Source: Thalassotalea_H sp040779345 (GTDB lineage: Bacteria; Pseudomonadota; Gammaproteobacteria; Enterobacterales; Alteromonadaceae). Taken from it: 64,000 nt of DNA. Location: contig JBFONU010000005.1 of assembly GCA_040779345.1 (NCBI GenBank), positions 1-64,000 of the forward strand, written 5' to 3'. Of this stretch, positions 8,627-18,738 are shown in pieces. The notes under the pieces were generated by a model. That model saw only the letters and a list, made by a program, of their open reading frames with translations, was not told the DNA's origin and did no database searches. The translations under genes were made by a program, and so were the position numbers. The first letter of the stretch is position 1, and the number at the start of each line of letters is the position of its first letter.

Positions 8627-11600
8627 ATGTCAATGTTAATTAATGTTATTTTACTTTTATTTTCTGTGTGCATAAGTACACTTAGCTTCGCACAGGAAAG
8701 TAATGAGTCAAATATTTTCTTACAACGACTTACGGTCAAAGATGGTTTATCTCAAGGAAATATTTTTGAAGTCTTGCAAGATAAAGAAGGTTTTTTATGG
8801 TTTGCGACGGAAAATGGTGTCAACATTTATGATGGTTATCGCTTTAGAGTATTACCTGGGCCAAATGGTCAATTTAGCGATATAGGCGTATATAAAATAC
8901 TGCAAGATAAAGACTCATTGATTTGGTTGATCACCTCTCACGGACTTTATACCTATAACAAGCTCACTGATCAGTATCAACAGCTACTTAAGCACGCTCC
9001 CGAAAATAAGGGTTATTATTTTGTCGACTTTGTTGAGGGAAATGAAAATAGACTGTGGGTTGTCTCTAACAAAACATTACTCAGTATTGATAAGACAAAC
9101 AGCCATCATCAAACCCTCATCGATTTTTCAACAATATTTGCTGAAGATGAAAGAATTAATGAAATTCAGCGTAATGACCAATATCTTTATATAGCAACTC
9201 GGGCAGGGGTGTATGTTGTTAACAGTGTCAACGGGCAATGGAAAAAGTTACCCAGTATCAACCAAGGGAAGATCATTAAAAACCCTAAACTGGATAAAAT
9301 TTATAATCTCCATATTACCAACGATGGTTACTTATATGCTGGCTCATTTGATGGTTTATATAAGATAAATGTGAACAATATTGCAAGCTTTCTTGTCGGT
9401 GACAGTCACTTACCAGCCTATGAACTTGTTGATAAGAATATTGCTAGCTGGACATTTAACCCTACAGAGAATGGTTTATACATTGGCAGTCAAACGGGTC
9501 TGTCAAAACTTGATTTTACTACTGGGTTAGTCAAACATCAGCTTGCTTTTAATGAAGTGTTTGACCATATCAATAATAATTCAATTACCTCAATACATAT
9601 TGATAAACAAGGGGTTTTTTGGTTGGGGTCTTATGGATCTGGTATATATAAATGGGATCCAAAATTAAGTCGAATTAGAAACTTACGCTACCAAAAATCT
9701 AATCCAAATCGCCTTTCAGATAATATTGTTTGGTCAATTGAAAAAAGTCATAAAAATGCTGATTTGATATGGGTGGCGACTGAGAATGGACTAAATCTCG
9801 TCAACGTTAAAACAAACGAAGTTGAACGATATTTAATCAATCTGACAGATAAAGAATATAATATTGTGAGCAATATATCTTTTATTCAAGAAGATAAGGA
9901 AAATCGCCTATGGCTACTTACAAAGAAGGGGATCAGGCTTTTTGATATAAAAACTAAGCAACTTGTTGATCTTCCTTTTAATGAGGAGATAAAAAAATAT
10001 TTATCATTAGATCATTATGGGATCTATCTAGATGAAGATGATTACCTGTGGAATATTAGTGATAGGCAGTTTCGTCGTATTAATATAAAAACAGGCAGTA
10101 TTGACGAGTTAACAGAAATAGAATCAATAGCGCGTGATAATGAGATTTATAATATTTTAGGTTTTTTACCTAATAGTCAAAAAATGTTGTTATCGACGAA
10201 TAAGTCTTTGCTTTCATTTGACCTGCAAACGCGAGAAGCGAAGACACTTTATACGCATGAAGGGGTTCTTGAGAGCGATTGGAGTTATATTGACAGTTGG
10301 GTTATCGATAAAAATAATATTTTATGGTTAGCTTTTTCTTCTAAAGGCCTTGTTGGTCTTGATGCTACCACCTACCAAAAAAAATATTTTTACAATAGAA
10401 CAACTTCAAATATAGATCACAATATTTATGGCCTTCTTCAAGATAGCGACGGCGATTTATGGTTTTCCAGCCACAATGGAATTTATAATATCAACAGTAA
10501 AACGCAACATATTCGTAATTTTAATGTTGATGATGGTTTTAGTGCGAGAGAATTTAATGCGGGTTCTTTTGAAAAAGTGAATGATAGTTTATTCGCCTAT
10601 GGCTCAATTAACGGTGTTAGTGTATTTAATCCGAACGAGCTAAAAAGTGATAACTATGAGGGAGAGTTAGTCGTTCATGCGATCAATGTGGATGTACTTT
10701 CTCGTGAAATAAAACTGCCATTTTTATTGAACCCCGATGAAAGGATTGAACTTAATTATGATGATGTCGGTATTCGCTTCGATTTTTCAGCCCTCACTTA
10801 TCAACATACTGACTTAGTTTACAGTTATCGCCTAGAAGGCCAGCGTAACGTTAACTACCCAGAAACAAAGGACAATTTCATAACATTTCCGAGTTTACCT
10901 TCTGGGGAAAACACCTTGGCTGTGCGTATTAAATCACCCTATTCAGGTGCTTATTCAAAAGAAACCTTGTTAAAAATTTATGTCAGTTATGCGCCTTGGA
11001 ATTCACCATTTGCTTACTTTATGTATGTCATGAGTGTGCTAACTATTGTTATTATTTGGTTAGCCCGTAAGAAAAAACACACCCAAGCACTTATTGATGC
11101 TCATGAACAAGTGAAATTTAGAGAGCAAAGATTATCGTTAGCGCTGCATGGCAGCAATAGCGCGGCATGGGACTGGCAAGCAAAAGGCAATTTGATGTTT
11201 GGTTGTCGAGCAGAGCAAGAGTTAGGGTTTAAAAATTTAACTGACAGCTATGCATTTGAGCAGCATATAGAATTGATCCATGAAAATGATCGAGAAGCTT
11301 TTATGCATCAATGGCAAACATTTATTGATAATGCTGATTTAGAAGATAATTTTTCGTGTTCATATCGTTTAAGAAATGCTAAAGGTGAATGGCTGTGGTA
11401 CAAAGATTTAGGTAAAATTGTTGAAGTAGACAGTGATCAAAAACCGCTCAGAATTACGGGTTCATATACCAATATTACACAGTCAAGAGCGGCTTCTGAG
11501 CGAGCACAGTATTATGGTGATGCCTTTAAGAAAACTCAAGATTGGGTGCTCATTATAAGCGATAATTTCAAGCGTGTTATGGTCAATGAGTCTTTGCAAC

Positions 11601-13171
11601 AAGTCTTCGGTTGGCATGAAGATGAATTTAGTTTTGATTCGGAAATTTTTGGTTTTAATCAACAAAAAATAGCCTTTTATCAAAAATTATTATTGTCTTT
11701 AGATGAAAATGAACATTGGCGTGGGGAAGAGTTAATAGAGACAAAACAAGGTGAAGAATTTCATGTTTTGATTAACATTAACGTCAGTAAGAATGAAACG
11801 ACCAACACTTTGCATTATGTGTGTATTTTTACCGATATTACGGCACAAAAAAGTGCAGAAAAAGAACTGAGGTATTTAGCCAATTATGATCATTTAACGG
11901 GTTTGCCTAATCGTTCCTTGTTGCTAGAACGTATCAAACACGGCATGGATTATTCAAAGCGTATCTCTCAATCTATTGCGATTTTCTTTATTGATTTAGA
12001 CCGCTTTAAACAAGTAAACGACAGCTTAGGACATGATGTCGGCGACTTATTATTGCAAGAAATAACGACAAGACTCAAAAGTGTGTTAAGGGTTGATGAT
12101 ACCGTTGCCCGGTTAGGTGGGGATGAATTTGTTATTTTACTCGAATCCTATAGTAGCAACCCACAACTGGGTAAAATAGCGCAAAAAGTAATTGATATTG
12201 TTGGTGAACCAGTTGAGCTTAAAGAAAACATTGTCAGTGTGGGGGCAAGTATTGGTATTGCGTTATACCCTGACGATGCAGAAAACTCAGATGAACTCTT
12301 AAAAAATGCTGATGTTGCTATGTACCATGCTAAGCAACTCGGACGTAATACCTTCCAATTCTTTACTCCACGAATGAACGTTGAAGCGACTCAACGGTTA
12401 CATGCTGAGTCTAAAATAAAACAAGCTTTTGAAGAAGACCAGTTTATTAACCATTATCAACCTGTGGTTGATTCAATTACGGGTAAAGCAAAAGGGGTTG
12501 AGCTATTACTGCGCTGGCAGTCAGAGGATAAACTGATCATGCCAGGAGAATTTATTTCAATTGCAGAAGAAATAGCACTGATCATCCCTATGACAGAAAA
12601 AGCCTTGCATCGTGGCTTAGCTGATTTACAGCATTGGCGAGAATATCGTAAGGATATGTTTTTATCGGTTAACCTATCGGCAGTACATTTCTCGCAAGAT
12701 AGTTTATTACCATTTTTAACAGAAACACTTAAACACTATAATTTACCCGCTAGCGCATTAAAACTTGAGGTGACAGAAAGTACCTTAATAAAAGAGCCGG
12801 AAGATGTCGTGCAGCGGATGAAGGCTTTAGCGAAACTTGGCGTGACATTGGCCCTTGATGACTTTGGTACAGGATATTCCTCATTAAATTACCTTAAGCA
12901 ATTACCGCTGGATATTTTAAAAATAGATCGCAGTTTCGTCAGAGGTATTGGCATTGACTCGGCGGATGAAGCTATTGTCGATGCAACTTTGGCGCTAGCA
13001 AATAGTTTATGCATGAATTGTATTGCCGAAGGCGTTGAAACAAAAGAGCAACTTGCTTACCTTGCAAAGCGTGATTGTTATGCCATTCAGGGGTATTTAT
13101 ATAGTAAGCCGGTAGAGGCAAAAACAATTACACAATTTTTAATTGACGATAACATTGAGCTGACTATTTAA
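8627..13171 (+). CDS. Sensor protein: Reg_prop propeller, Y_Y_Y, PAS, GGDEF and EAL
   Basis: This is a 1514-residue membrane sensor for cyclic di-GMP turnover. A signal peptide (about residues 1-23, ending S-F-A-Q) is followed by many two-component-regulator propeller repeats (for example KDGLSQGNIFEVLQDKEG and WFATENGVNIYDGYRF) to about residue 690, then a Y_Y_Y domain and one membrane helix near residues 797-817. On the cytoplasmic side are two PAS-like domains, then GGDEF (intact RLGGDEF at about 1163, with an RVDD inhibitory-site match five residues before it) and EAL. In the EAL domain the motif reads ELL, but TES, DDFGTGYSS, KIDRSF and AEGVET are present, so phosphodiesterase activity is plausible. 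The propeller probably binds an external ligand. Which activity dominates cannot be read from sequence. Confidence 0.92.
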   Translation: MSMLINVILLLFSVCISTLSFAQESNESNIFLQRLTVKDGLSQGNIFEVLQDKEGFLWFATENGVNIYDGYRFRVLPGPNGQFSDIGVYKILQDKDSLIWLITSHGLYTYNKLTDQYQQLLKHAPENKGYYFVDFVEGNENRLWVVSNKTLLSIDKTNSHHQTLIDFSTIFAEDERINEIQRNDQYLYIATRAGVYVVNSVNGQWKKLPSINQGKIIKNPKLDKIYNLHITNDGYLYAGSFDGLYKINVNNIASFLVGDSHLPAYELVDKNIASWTFNPTENGLYIGSQTGLSKLDFTTGLVKHQLAFNEVFDHINNNSITSIHIDKQGVFWLGSYGSGIYKWDPKLSRIRNLRYQKSNPNRLSDNIVWSIEKSHKNADLIWVATENGLNLVNVKTNEVERYLINLTDKEYNIVSNISFIQEDKENRLWLLTKKGIRLFDIKTKQLVDLPFNEEIKKYLSLDHYGIYLDEDDYLWNISDRQFRRINIKTGSIDELTEIESIARDNEIYNILGFLPNSQKMLLSTNKSLLSFDLQTREAKTLYTHEGVLESDWSYIDSWVIDKNNILWLAFSSKGLVGLDATTYQKKYFYNRTTSNIDHNIYGLLQDSDGDLWFSSHNGIYNINSKTQHIRNFNVDDGFSAREFNAGSFEKVNDSLFAYGSINGVSVFNPNELKSDNYEGELVVHAINVDVLSREIKLPFLLNPDERIELNYDDVGIRFDFSALTYQHTDLVYSYRLEGQRNVNYPETKDNFITFPSLPSGENTLAVRIKSPYSGAYSKETLLKIYVSYAPWNSPFAYFMYVMSVLTIVIIWLARKKKHTQALIDAHEQVKFREQRLSLALHGSNSAAWDWQAKGNLMFGCRAEQELGFKNLTDSYAFEQHIELIHENDREAFMHQWQTFIDNADLEDNFSCSYRLRNAKGEWLWYKDLGKIVEVDSDQKPLRITGSYTNITQSRAASERAQYYGDAFKKTQDWVLIISDNFKRVMVNESLQQVFGWHEDEFSFDSEIFGFNQQKIAFYQKLLLSLDENEHWRGEELIETKQGEEFHVLININVSKNETTNTLHYVCIFTDITAQKSAEKELRYLANYDHLTGLPNRSLLLERIKHGMDYSKRISQSIAIFFIDLDRFKQVNDSLGHDVGDLLLQEITTRLKSVLRVDDTVARLGGDEFVILLESYSSNPQLGKIAQKVIDIVGEPVELKENIVSVGASIGIALYPDDAENSDELLKNADVAMYHAKQLGRNTFQFFTPRMNVEATQRLHAESKIKQAFEEDQFINHYQPVVDSITGKAKGVELLLRWQSEDKLIMPGEFISIAEEIALIIPMTEKALHRGLADLQHWREYRKDMFLSVNLSAVHFSQDSLLPFLTETLKHYNLPASALKLEVTESTLIKEPEDVVQRMKALAKLGVTLALDDFGTGYSSLNYLKQLPLDILKIDRSFVRGIGIDSADEAIVDATLALANSLCMNCIAEGVETKEQLAYLAKRDCYAIQGYLYSKPVEAKTITQFLIDDNIELTI

Positions 13172-13319
13172 GTGTGGGCAGATTAACGCTTTAACATGCA
13201 TTGTCGTTGATTTATTACCGAGCTAATTAACCCGAGATCAGATTTATCATCACAACTGAACTTGAATTGAGCTGATGTCAATCTTATATACTAAATGAAA
13301 CTCTTTTAGGAAATTACAC

Positions 13320-14672
13320 ATGACACAACATTTTGACTTTCTTGCTATTGGGGCAGGTAGTGGCGGTATCGCTTCAGCAAATCGTGCAGCAAAGCATGGT
13401 AAAAAAGCGGCAGTGATTGAAGCTCGTCACATTGGCGGCACATGCGTTAATGTTGGTTGTGTGCCCAAAAAAGCTATGTGGTATGCCGGACAAATTGCAG
13501 ATGCATTACATTATGCGGCAGATTATGGTTTTAAAGCGCCATTGCAGCAATTTAACTGGGCAAAATTAGTCGAAAACCGTGAAGCTTACATTGAGCGTAT
13601 TCATGCGGCTTATGAGCGTGGTTTTGCGAGTAATGAGGTAACCGTTATCAATGGCTTTGCTAAATTTGTTAACAAAAATACCGTTGAGGTTAATGGTGAA
13701 CAGATCACAGCAGATCATATCGTTATTGCAACCGGTGGTCGTCCAAGCATTCCAACCATTGAAGGTGCTGAATACGGTATTGATTCAGATGGCTTTTTTG
13801 CCTTAACAGAGCAGCCAAAATCAGTTGCTGTCGTTGGGGCAGGTTATATCGCTGTTGAGCTTGCTGGTGTTTTACATGCACTGGGTAGTGACTCGCACTT
13901 ATTAGTCAGAAAAGAAAAACCGTTACGCGCTTTTGATGAGATGCTAAGCGATACCTTGGTTGAGCAAATGGCAAAACATGGCCCAACTCTGCACAATCAT
14001 AGTGTTCCAACAAAAGTGGAAAAACAGCCAAATGGTCAATTAACGATTCATCTTGAAAACGGCAAAACAGTGGGGCCTGTTGACACACTCATTTGGGCGA
14101 TAGGGCGTGAGCCGGCAACGGATAATATTAATCTAGCATCGACAGGGATTGAACTTGATCAACGCGGCTTTATTCCTACCGATAAATATCAAAATACCAC
14201 TGTAGAAGGTATATATGCGGTGGGTGACAACACTGGCCGAGCGCAACTTACCCCAGTGGCTGTCGCAGCAGGCAGACGTTTATGTGAGCGACTATTTAAT
14301 AACAAGCCGTACGAACACCTTGATTATTCAAATATTGCCACGGTAGTTTTTAGTCACCCTGTTATTGGTACAGTCGGTTTAACTGAAAAAGAAGCTATTA
14401 GTGAGTATGGCGAAGAGCAAGTCACCGTCTATAACTCACAATTTACCGCACTCTATCAAGCGATCACAGAAGAGTATCGTGACCCAACACGGATGAAATT
14501 AATTTGTATTGGTAAAGAAGAAAAAATTGTTGGTATTCATTCTATTGGTTTTGGCAGTGATGAGCTGTTACAAGGTTTTGCTGTCGCCATGAAAATGGGC
14601 GCTACTAAAGCTGACTTTGATAATACTGTTGCTATACATCCAACTTCGGCAGAAGAATTTGTTACCCTTTAG
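13320..14672 (+). CDS. gorA: Glutathione-disulfide reductase
   Basis: This FAD- and NADPH-dependent enzyme reduces oxidised glutathione in the cytoplasm. The N-terminal FAD motif GAGSGGIASA, the redox-active disulfide in GGTCVNVGCVPKK (about residues 41-53), the NADPH-site GAGYIAVELAG (about 173-183) and the C-terminal catalytic HPTSAEEFVT are all present. The length of 450 residues is exactly that of typical bacterial Gor. The ATG is preceded by TTTTAGGAAATTACAC, where AGGA is a usable ribosome binding site. It is transcribed alone and ends in a shared hairpin with the convergent XRE gene. Confidence 0.96.
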   Translation: MTQHFDFLAIGAGSGGIASANRAAKHGKKAAVIEARHIGGTCVNVGCVPKKAMWYAGQIADALHYAADYGFKAPLQQFNWAKLVENREAYIERIHAAYERGFASNEVTVINGFAKFVNKNTVEVNGEQITADHIVIATGGRPSIPTIEGAEYGIDSDGFFALTEQPKSVAVVGAGYIAVELAGVLHALGSDSHLLVRKEKPLRAFDEMLSDTLVEQMAKHGPTLHNHSVPTKVEKQPNGQLTIHLENGKTVGPVDTLIWAIGREPATDNINLASTGIELDQRGFIPTDKYQNTTVEGIYAVGDNTGRAQLTPVAVAAGRRLCERLFNNKPYEHLDYSNIATVVFSHPVIGTVGLTEKEAISEYGEEQVTVYNSQFTALYQAITEEYRDPTRMKLICIGKEEKIVGIHSIGFGSDELLQGFAVAMKMGATKADFDNTVAIHPTSAEEFVTL

Positions 14673-14686
14673 ATTGGGGGTTGGAA

Positions 14687-14719
14687 AGCCTAGCCATTGA
14701 TGATCATAATGGCTAGGCT
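14687..14719. terminator. Bidirectional hairpin between gorA and the XRE gene
   Basis: A 12-bp perfect stem (14687-14698 with 14708-14719) around a 9-nt loop lies between two convergent genes. U-tracts are weak on both sides, so its strength as a terminator is uncertain. Confidence 0.6.
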
Positions 14720-14727
14720 CAAAATAG

Positions 14728-15195
14728 TTATTTGTTTTCAGGGGTTATATCATCGTACCAAATACCATATTTATCTCCTTGCCATTTTAAAAATTGAAAT
14801 AAATAAGCAATACTGAGCATCATTAAACCACCAACCAAAGAGGCTTCATTAACTAACCCTAGTGCGCAGAAAAGAAAACCAAAAATATGTGTCACTATTT
14901 CAATGCGTTTAGCGGAATCTCGAGTGGGTCTTGTTTGTAGAAAATTAAAAACAAACCAGCACTTTAATAAAAAGGGTAAGTTTTTCCAATTTTCTGAATT
15001 TTTATCTAACATAAATTTCTCCTGATTTAGGGTGTCAATATCAACTTCAAGTGCCGATGCAAGGCATTTTAATGATTCAGTACTGGCATTGTGACCACTT
15101 TCTATTCGTTGGATTGTTCTGACATTTAGTCCAGACATTATTGCCAATTGTTCTTGAGAAAGGTGGCGACTTACACGTAGTTGCTTGAGGATCAT
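14728..15195 (-). CDS. XRE-family regulator with C-terminal membrane helices
   Basis: The N-terminal 60 residues form a Cro/C1-type helix-turn-helix (S-Q-E-Q-L-A-I-M-S-G-L-N-V-R-T-I-Q-R-I-E-S-G). The C-terminal half has two hydrophobic helices around residues 101-137 (IFGFLFCALGLVNEA and GGLMMLSIAYLFQF), the 2TM layout of small membrane-tethered XRE regulators. It probably binds DNA while attached to the inner membrane; signal and targets are unknown. About 50 bp upstream is a strong inverted repeat (15245-15269) that is a natural candidate for its own operator. The gene stands alone, convergent with gorA. Confidence 0.85.
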   Translation of the reverse strand: MILKQLRVSRHLSQEQLAIMSGLNVRTIQRIESGHNASTESLKCLASALEVDIDTLNQEKFMLDKNSENWKNLPFLLKCWFVFNFLQTRPTRDSAKRIEIVTHIFGFLFCALGLVNEASLVGGLMMLSIAYLFQFLKWQGDKYGIWYDDITPENK

Positions 15196-15244
15196 AAAAT
15201 TCCTTTAATGTGTTTTCATGGAGATTATTCAATTAATAATAGCG

Positions 15245-15269
15245 TGTCGGTTACGAAAAGTAGCCGACA
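15245..15269. promoter_or_regulatory. Inverted repeat upstream of the XRE gene, candidate operator
   Basis: TGTCGGTTAC and GTAGCCGACA are separated by GAAAA: a 10-bp dyad with one T/G wobble, 50-74 bp upstream of the XRE start. A further GCCCGACA half-site-like sequence follows at about 15273-15280. The position fits an autoregulatory operator. It could instead form an RNA hairpin in the leader. Confidence 0.45.
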
Positions 15270-15682
15270 TTTGCCCGACAATTAGCTTATTTATAGTGTT
15301 TCACCAATTGTAGAGGTTATAAAATTTATCCTTTACTGAAACATAATAATGAATAAAAAACTAAACTTTACTGGTGGATAAGTGGTAAACATTTTGATGT
15401 TTTTTTTATCATGGCTGGACACCTAAAATTATGCATTATTTGGCAATATATTTATACAGTGACTAGCGCTGTCAAAAAAAAATCATCAAGTCAAAATTGC
15501 TAAAATTAAGCGCTGTCACTTGGTAACTAAGGCTTATGTTTTTTTGTTATTTGTATCTGTCATATTTCTTTCAAAATAATTTAATAATTGGCTGGTATTG
15601 ACTCGAAAATCTGGTAATCTCTTACACCCTTGAAGCGGATAGTTGATTGCTTTTCAATCAAGACTCAAGGCTGAAATGAAAA

Positions 15683-15834
15683 TTATCCACATTTAAAATA
15701 AAAAAATAATAATAAAGCTAAAAGGATTTTTTCTTACCTTTTCCCTTAAAAAATAACCACTTAATAGTGGTGAAGCCATTTGGATTGTATATCTTTATGG
15801 TTTCTAATCGTGTTTTTCAACAAAGTTATCCACA
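15683..15834 (+). promoter_or_regulatory. Two exact DnaA boxes upstream of polA
   Basis: TTATCCACA, the consensus DnaA-binding 9-mer, occurs at 15683-15691 and 15826-15834, both on the plus strand. A third site with one mismatch (GGTGGATAA, minus orientation) is at 15373-15381. They lie in a very AT-rich stretch just upstream of polA. This suggests DnaA control of polA or DnaA titration. It does not look like a full oriC, since expected neighbours such as mnmG or dnaA are absent. Confidence 0.5.
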
Positions 15835-15933
15835 ATTACTTTCTTTATTTTGTGACAAAATGGGTTAATTGCTAGAGAGTCTTTGCGGTTTATGGCATTC
15901 TTAGCCAAATTTCTTTCTAGCCATAAAATCATC

Positions 15934-18681
15934 ATGTCAAATTCTCCGCTATCTCCACTTATTTTAGTTGATGGTTCATCGTATTTATTTCGTGCTTACC
16001 ATGTCCCTTACTTGCAAGCTTTATCTACTAAGGATGGACAGCCAACAGGTGCAATAACCGGCGTATTAAATATGCTAAGAAGCCTTAAAAAAGACTACCC
16101 TAATGGCAATGTTATTGTGATCTTTGATGCTAAAGGAAAAACCTTTAGAAATGACATGTATCCAGAATACAAAGCCAATCGTCCACCAATGCCAGATGAT
16201 TTACGCTCACAGATCGCACCCCTTCATGAAATTGTTGAAGCGATGGGATTACCTTTATTAGTTATAGAGGGCGTTGAAGCCGATGATGTGATAGGTACAT
16301 TAGCTGATCAAGCAACTAAAGCGGGTATTGAAACGGTGATCTCAACGGGCGATAAAGATATGGCTCAGTTGGTTAATAAACATGTCACGCTGTTTAATAC
16401 CATGACAGATGTCAAAATGGATGAAGCGGGCGTAATTGAAAAATTTGGCGTTCGTGCCGATCAAATTATCGACTACCTTGCCTTGATGGGAGATAAAGTT
16501 GATAACATTCCGGGTGTCAATAAGTGCGGCCCTAAAACCGCAGTAAAGTGGTTAACTGAGCATAAAACCTTAAATAATGTTATTGCCAATGCCGATAAAG
16601 TAAAAGGTAAGATTGGTGAAAATCTTCGTGAAGCACTTGAGTTCTTACCACTTTCATATGAACTGGCAACCATTAAGTTAGATGTAGTGCTTGAACAAAC
16701 GGTAGAGCAGTTGCAACCCACTGAGCCGAATGTAGAAAAACTGACCGAACTTTATACTAAATTTGAGTTACGACGCTTATTGGCTGATTTACAAAAAGGC
16801 GCGTCGGGTGACACTACCGCTGATATTACCGAAATTGAGAGTGAAGCAGTAGCACCTACTGCAGATGATATAGAAACTGATTACCAAATTATTTTAAACG
16901 AAAGTGATTTTAATCACTGGTTAGAAGCGCTCAAAGATTCAGAGTTATTTGCTTTTGATACCGAAACCACCAGTGTTGATTATATGAAGGCTGAATTAGT
17001 CGGCTTGTCTTTTGCTACGGAAGTAGGTAAAGCTGCATATGTACCACTCGCACATGATTACCTTGATGCGCCTAAGCAGCTTGCTCGCGATTGGGTATTA
17101 GCTCAGCTTAAACCGCTACTTGAAGATAAAAGCCAAGCAAAAGTAGGGCAAAACTTAAAGTATGACGCCAATGTGCTGTCTCATTACGGCATTGAAATGC
17201 AAGGTATTACCTTTGATACCATGATCGAGTCGTATTGCTTAAACAGTGTCGCTACACGCCATAATATGGATGCATTAGCAGATAAATATTTAGGATATAA
17301 AACCGTTCACTTTGAAGATATAGCGGGGAAAGGTGCCAAGCAATTAACCTTTAATCAAATAGAAATTGAAAAAGCAGGACATTATGCCGCTGAAGATGCG
17401 GATATTACCTTACGGCTACACCAGGCAATATTTCCTAAACTAGAAAAAAGTGCTGATCAATTATCTGTTTTTAATGATATTGAAATGCCATTAGTACCCG
17501 TGCTGGCGCGCATGGAGCAACATGGAGTGTTAATTGATAGTGATCTGTTAAATGATCAATCTCATTCTATTGGAACAAGGTTACAAGAATTGGAAGTTGA
17601 GGCGCATAATATTGCTGGTCAAACCTTCAATTTATCTTCACCCAAACAGCTACAGAAAATATTGTTTGAAGATTTGAAAATTCCGGTAATAAAAAAAACC
17701 CCAAAGGGAGCTCCTTCTACGGCAGAAGAAGTGTTACAAGAGTTAGCACTTGATTATCCACTACCTAAAGTGATTTTAGAAAATCGAGGGTTAAGTAAAC
17801 TTAAATCGACGTATACCGATAAACTACCATTATTGGTGAGTAAATCTGGCCGAGTACATACTTCTTACCAGCAAGCCGTTGCCGCGACCGGGCGTTTATC
17901 TTCCACTGATCCAAATTTACAAAATATTCCAATTCGCAGTGAAGAAGGGCGAAAAATTCGTTTAGCATTTATCGCACCACAAGATCATAAAATAGTCGCA
18001 ATCGATTATTCACAAATAGAGCTGCGAATTATGGCGCATTTATCAGACGATCCAGGTTTAGTCGCTGCTTTCTCAGAAGGCAGAGATGTGCATAAAGCTA
18101 CGGCGGCAGAAATATTTGATGTGACCTTAGCAGAAGTCACCAGCGATCAACGCCGCAGTGCCAAAGCGGTTAATTTTGGTTTGATTTATGGTATGTCTGC
18201 GTTTGGCTTAGCGAAGCAATTAGATATACCTCGACACCGTGCGCAAGAATATATGGATAAATATTTTGAACGTTACCCTAATGTTCTCGCTTACATGGAA
18301 GATACTCGCCAGCTAGCTACTGAGCAAGGCTATGTTGAAACTTTATTGGGGCGTCGCTTATATTTACCGGACATTAAATCAAAAAATGGCATGCGTAGAA
18401 AAGGGGCGGAACGAGCCGCTATCAATGCACCTATGCAAGGTACTGCAGCTGATATTATTAAAAAGGCGATGTTGGCCGTTGATGAATGGATAGAAGCGCA
18501 AAACGATGATCGCATCAAAATGACTATGCAAGTACACGATGAATTAGTGTTTGAGATCCATCAAGACATTGTTAAAGAAACCACTGCCAAACTTGTTGAA
18601 ATAATGAATGCTGCCGTTGAATTAAAAGTGCCATTAATTGCTGAGGCAGGTGAAGGTGATAACTGGGAACAAGCCCATTAA
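15934..18681 (+). CDS. polA: DNA polymerase I
   Basis: This enzyme fills gaps and removes RNA primers in replication and repair. The N-terminal 5'-3' exonuclease (PLILVDGSSYLFRAYH; EGVEADDVIGT; STGDKDMAQLV), a 3'-5' exonuclease domain that keeps the FDTET motif, and the polymerase domain (VAIDYSQIELRIMAHLS, the O-helix stretch RRSAKAVNFGLIYGMS, QVHDELVFE) are all present. The full frame opens at a TTG at 15883, with an ATG at 15892. The ATG at 15934 (M-S-N-S-P-L-S-P-L) gives 915 residues and best matches known PolA N-termini, so I prefer it, although no strong ribosome binding site precedes it. All three exonuclease/polymerase modules look intact. Confidence 0.96.
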   Translation: MSNSPLSPLILVDGSSYLFRAYHVPYLQALSTKDGQPTGAITGVLNMLRSLKKDYPNGNVIVIFDAKGKTFRNDMYPEYKANRPPMPDDLRSQIAPLHEIVEAMGLPLLVIEGVEADDVIGTLADQATKAGIETVISTGDKDMAQLVNKHVTLFNTMTDVKMDEAGVIEKFGVRADQIIDYLALMGDKVDNIPGVNKCGPKTAVKWLTEHKTLNNVIANADKVKGKIGENLREALEFLPLSYELATIKLDVVLEQTVEQLQPTEPNVEKLTELYTKFELRRLLADLQKGASGDTTADITEIESEAVAPTADDIETDYQIILNESDFNHWLEALKDSELFAFDTETTSVDYMKAELVGLSFATEVGKAAYVPLAHDYLDAPKQLARDWVLAQLKPLLEDKSQAKVGQNLKYDANVLSHYGIEMQGITFDTMIESYCLNSVATRHNMDALADKYLGYKTVHFEDIAGKGAKQLTFNQIEIEKAGHYAAEDADITLRLHQAIFPKLEKSADQLSVFNDIEMPLVPVLARMEQHGVLIDSDLLNDQSHSIGTRLQELEVEAHNIAGQTFNLSSPKQLQKILFEDLKIPVIKKTPKGAPSTAEEVLQELALDYPLPKVILENRGLSKLKSTYTDKLPLLVSKSGRVHTSYQQAVAATGRLSSTDPNLQNIPIRSEEGRKIRLAFIAPQDHKIVAIDYSQIELRIMAHLSDDPGLVAAFSEGRDVHKATAAEIFDVTLAEVTSDQRRSAKAVNFGLIYGMSAFGLAKQLDIPRHRAQEYMDKYFERYPNVLAYMEDTRQLATEQGYVETLLGRRLYLPDIKSKNGMRRKGAERAAINAPMQGTAADIIKKAMLAVDEWIEAQNDDRIKMTMQVHDELVFEIHQDIVKETTAKLVEIMNAAVELKVPLIAEAGEGDNWEQAH

Positions 18682-18738
18682 GTTTATCGTTTTTAATGCG
18701 CTTCATCAAGCCGTTGTAGCGTATTAAAATACGGCGTG

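Larger units (their letters stand above)
15196..15933. other. Long AT-rich spacer between the XRE gene and polA
   Basis: About 740 bp carry no convincing gene. Contents: the XRE dyad at 15245-15269; a DnaA-box-like site at 15373-15381; two copies of AGCGCTGTCA (about 15464 and 15510); a perfect short hairpin ACCACT-TAAT-AGTGGT at 15756-15771; and two exact DnaA boxes. The polA promoter should lie in the right half, but no -35/-10 pair stands out clearly. Confidence 0.6.

Noticed and set aside
15196..15933. A chromosomal replication origin in the AT-rich spacer
   Set aside because: Two exact DnaA boxes are too few, and mnmG, rpmH, dnaA or similar neighbours are absent.
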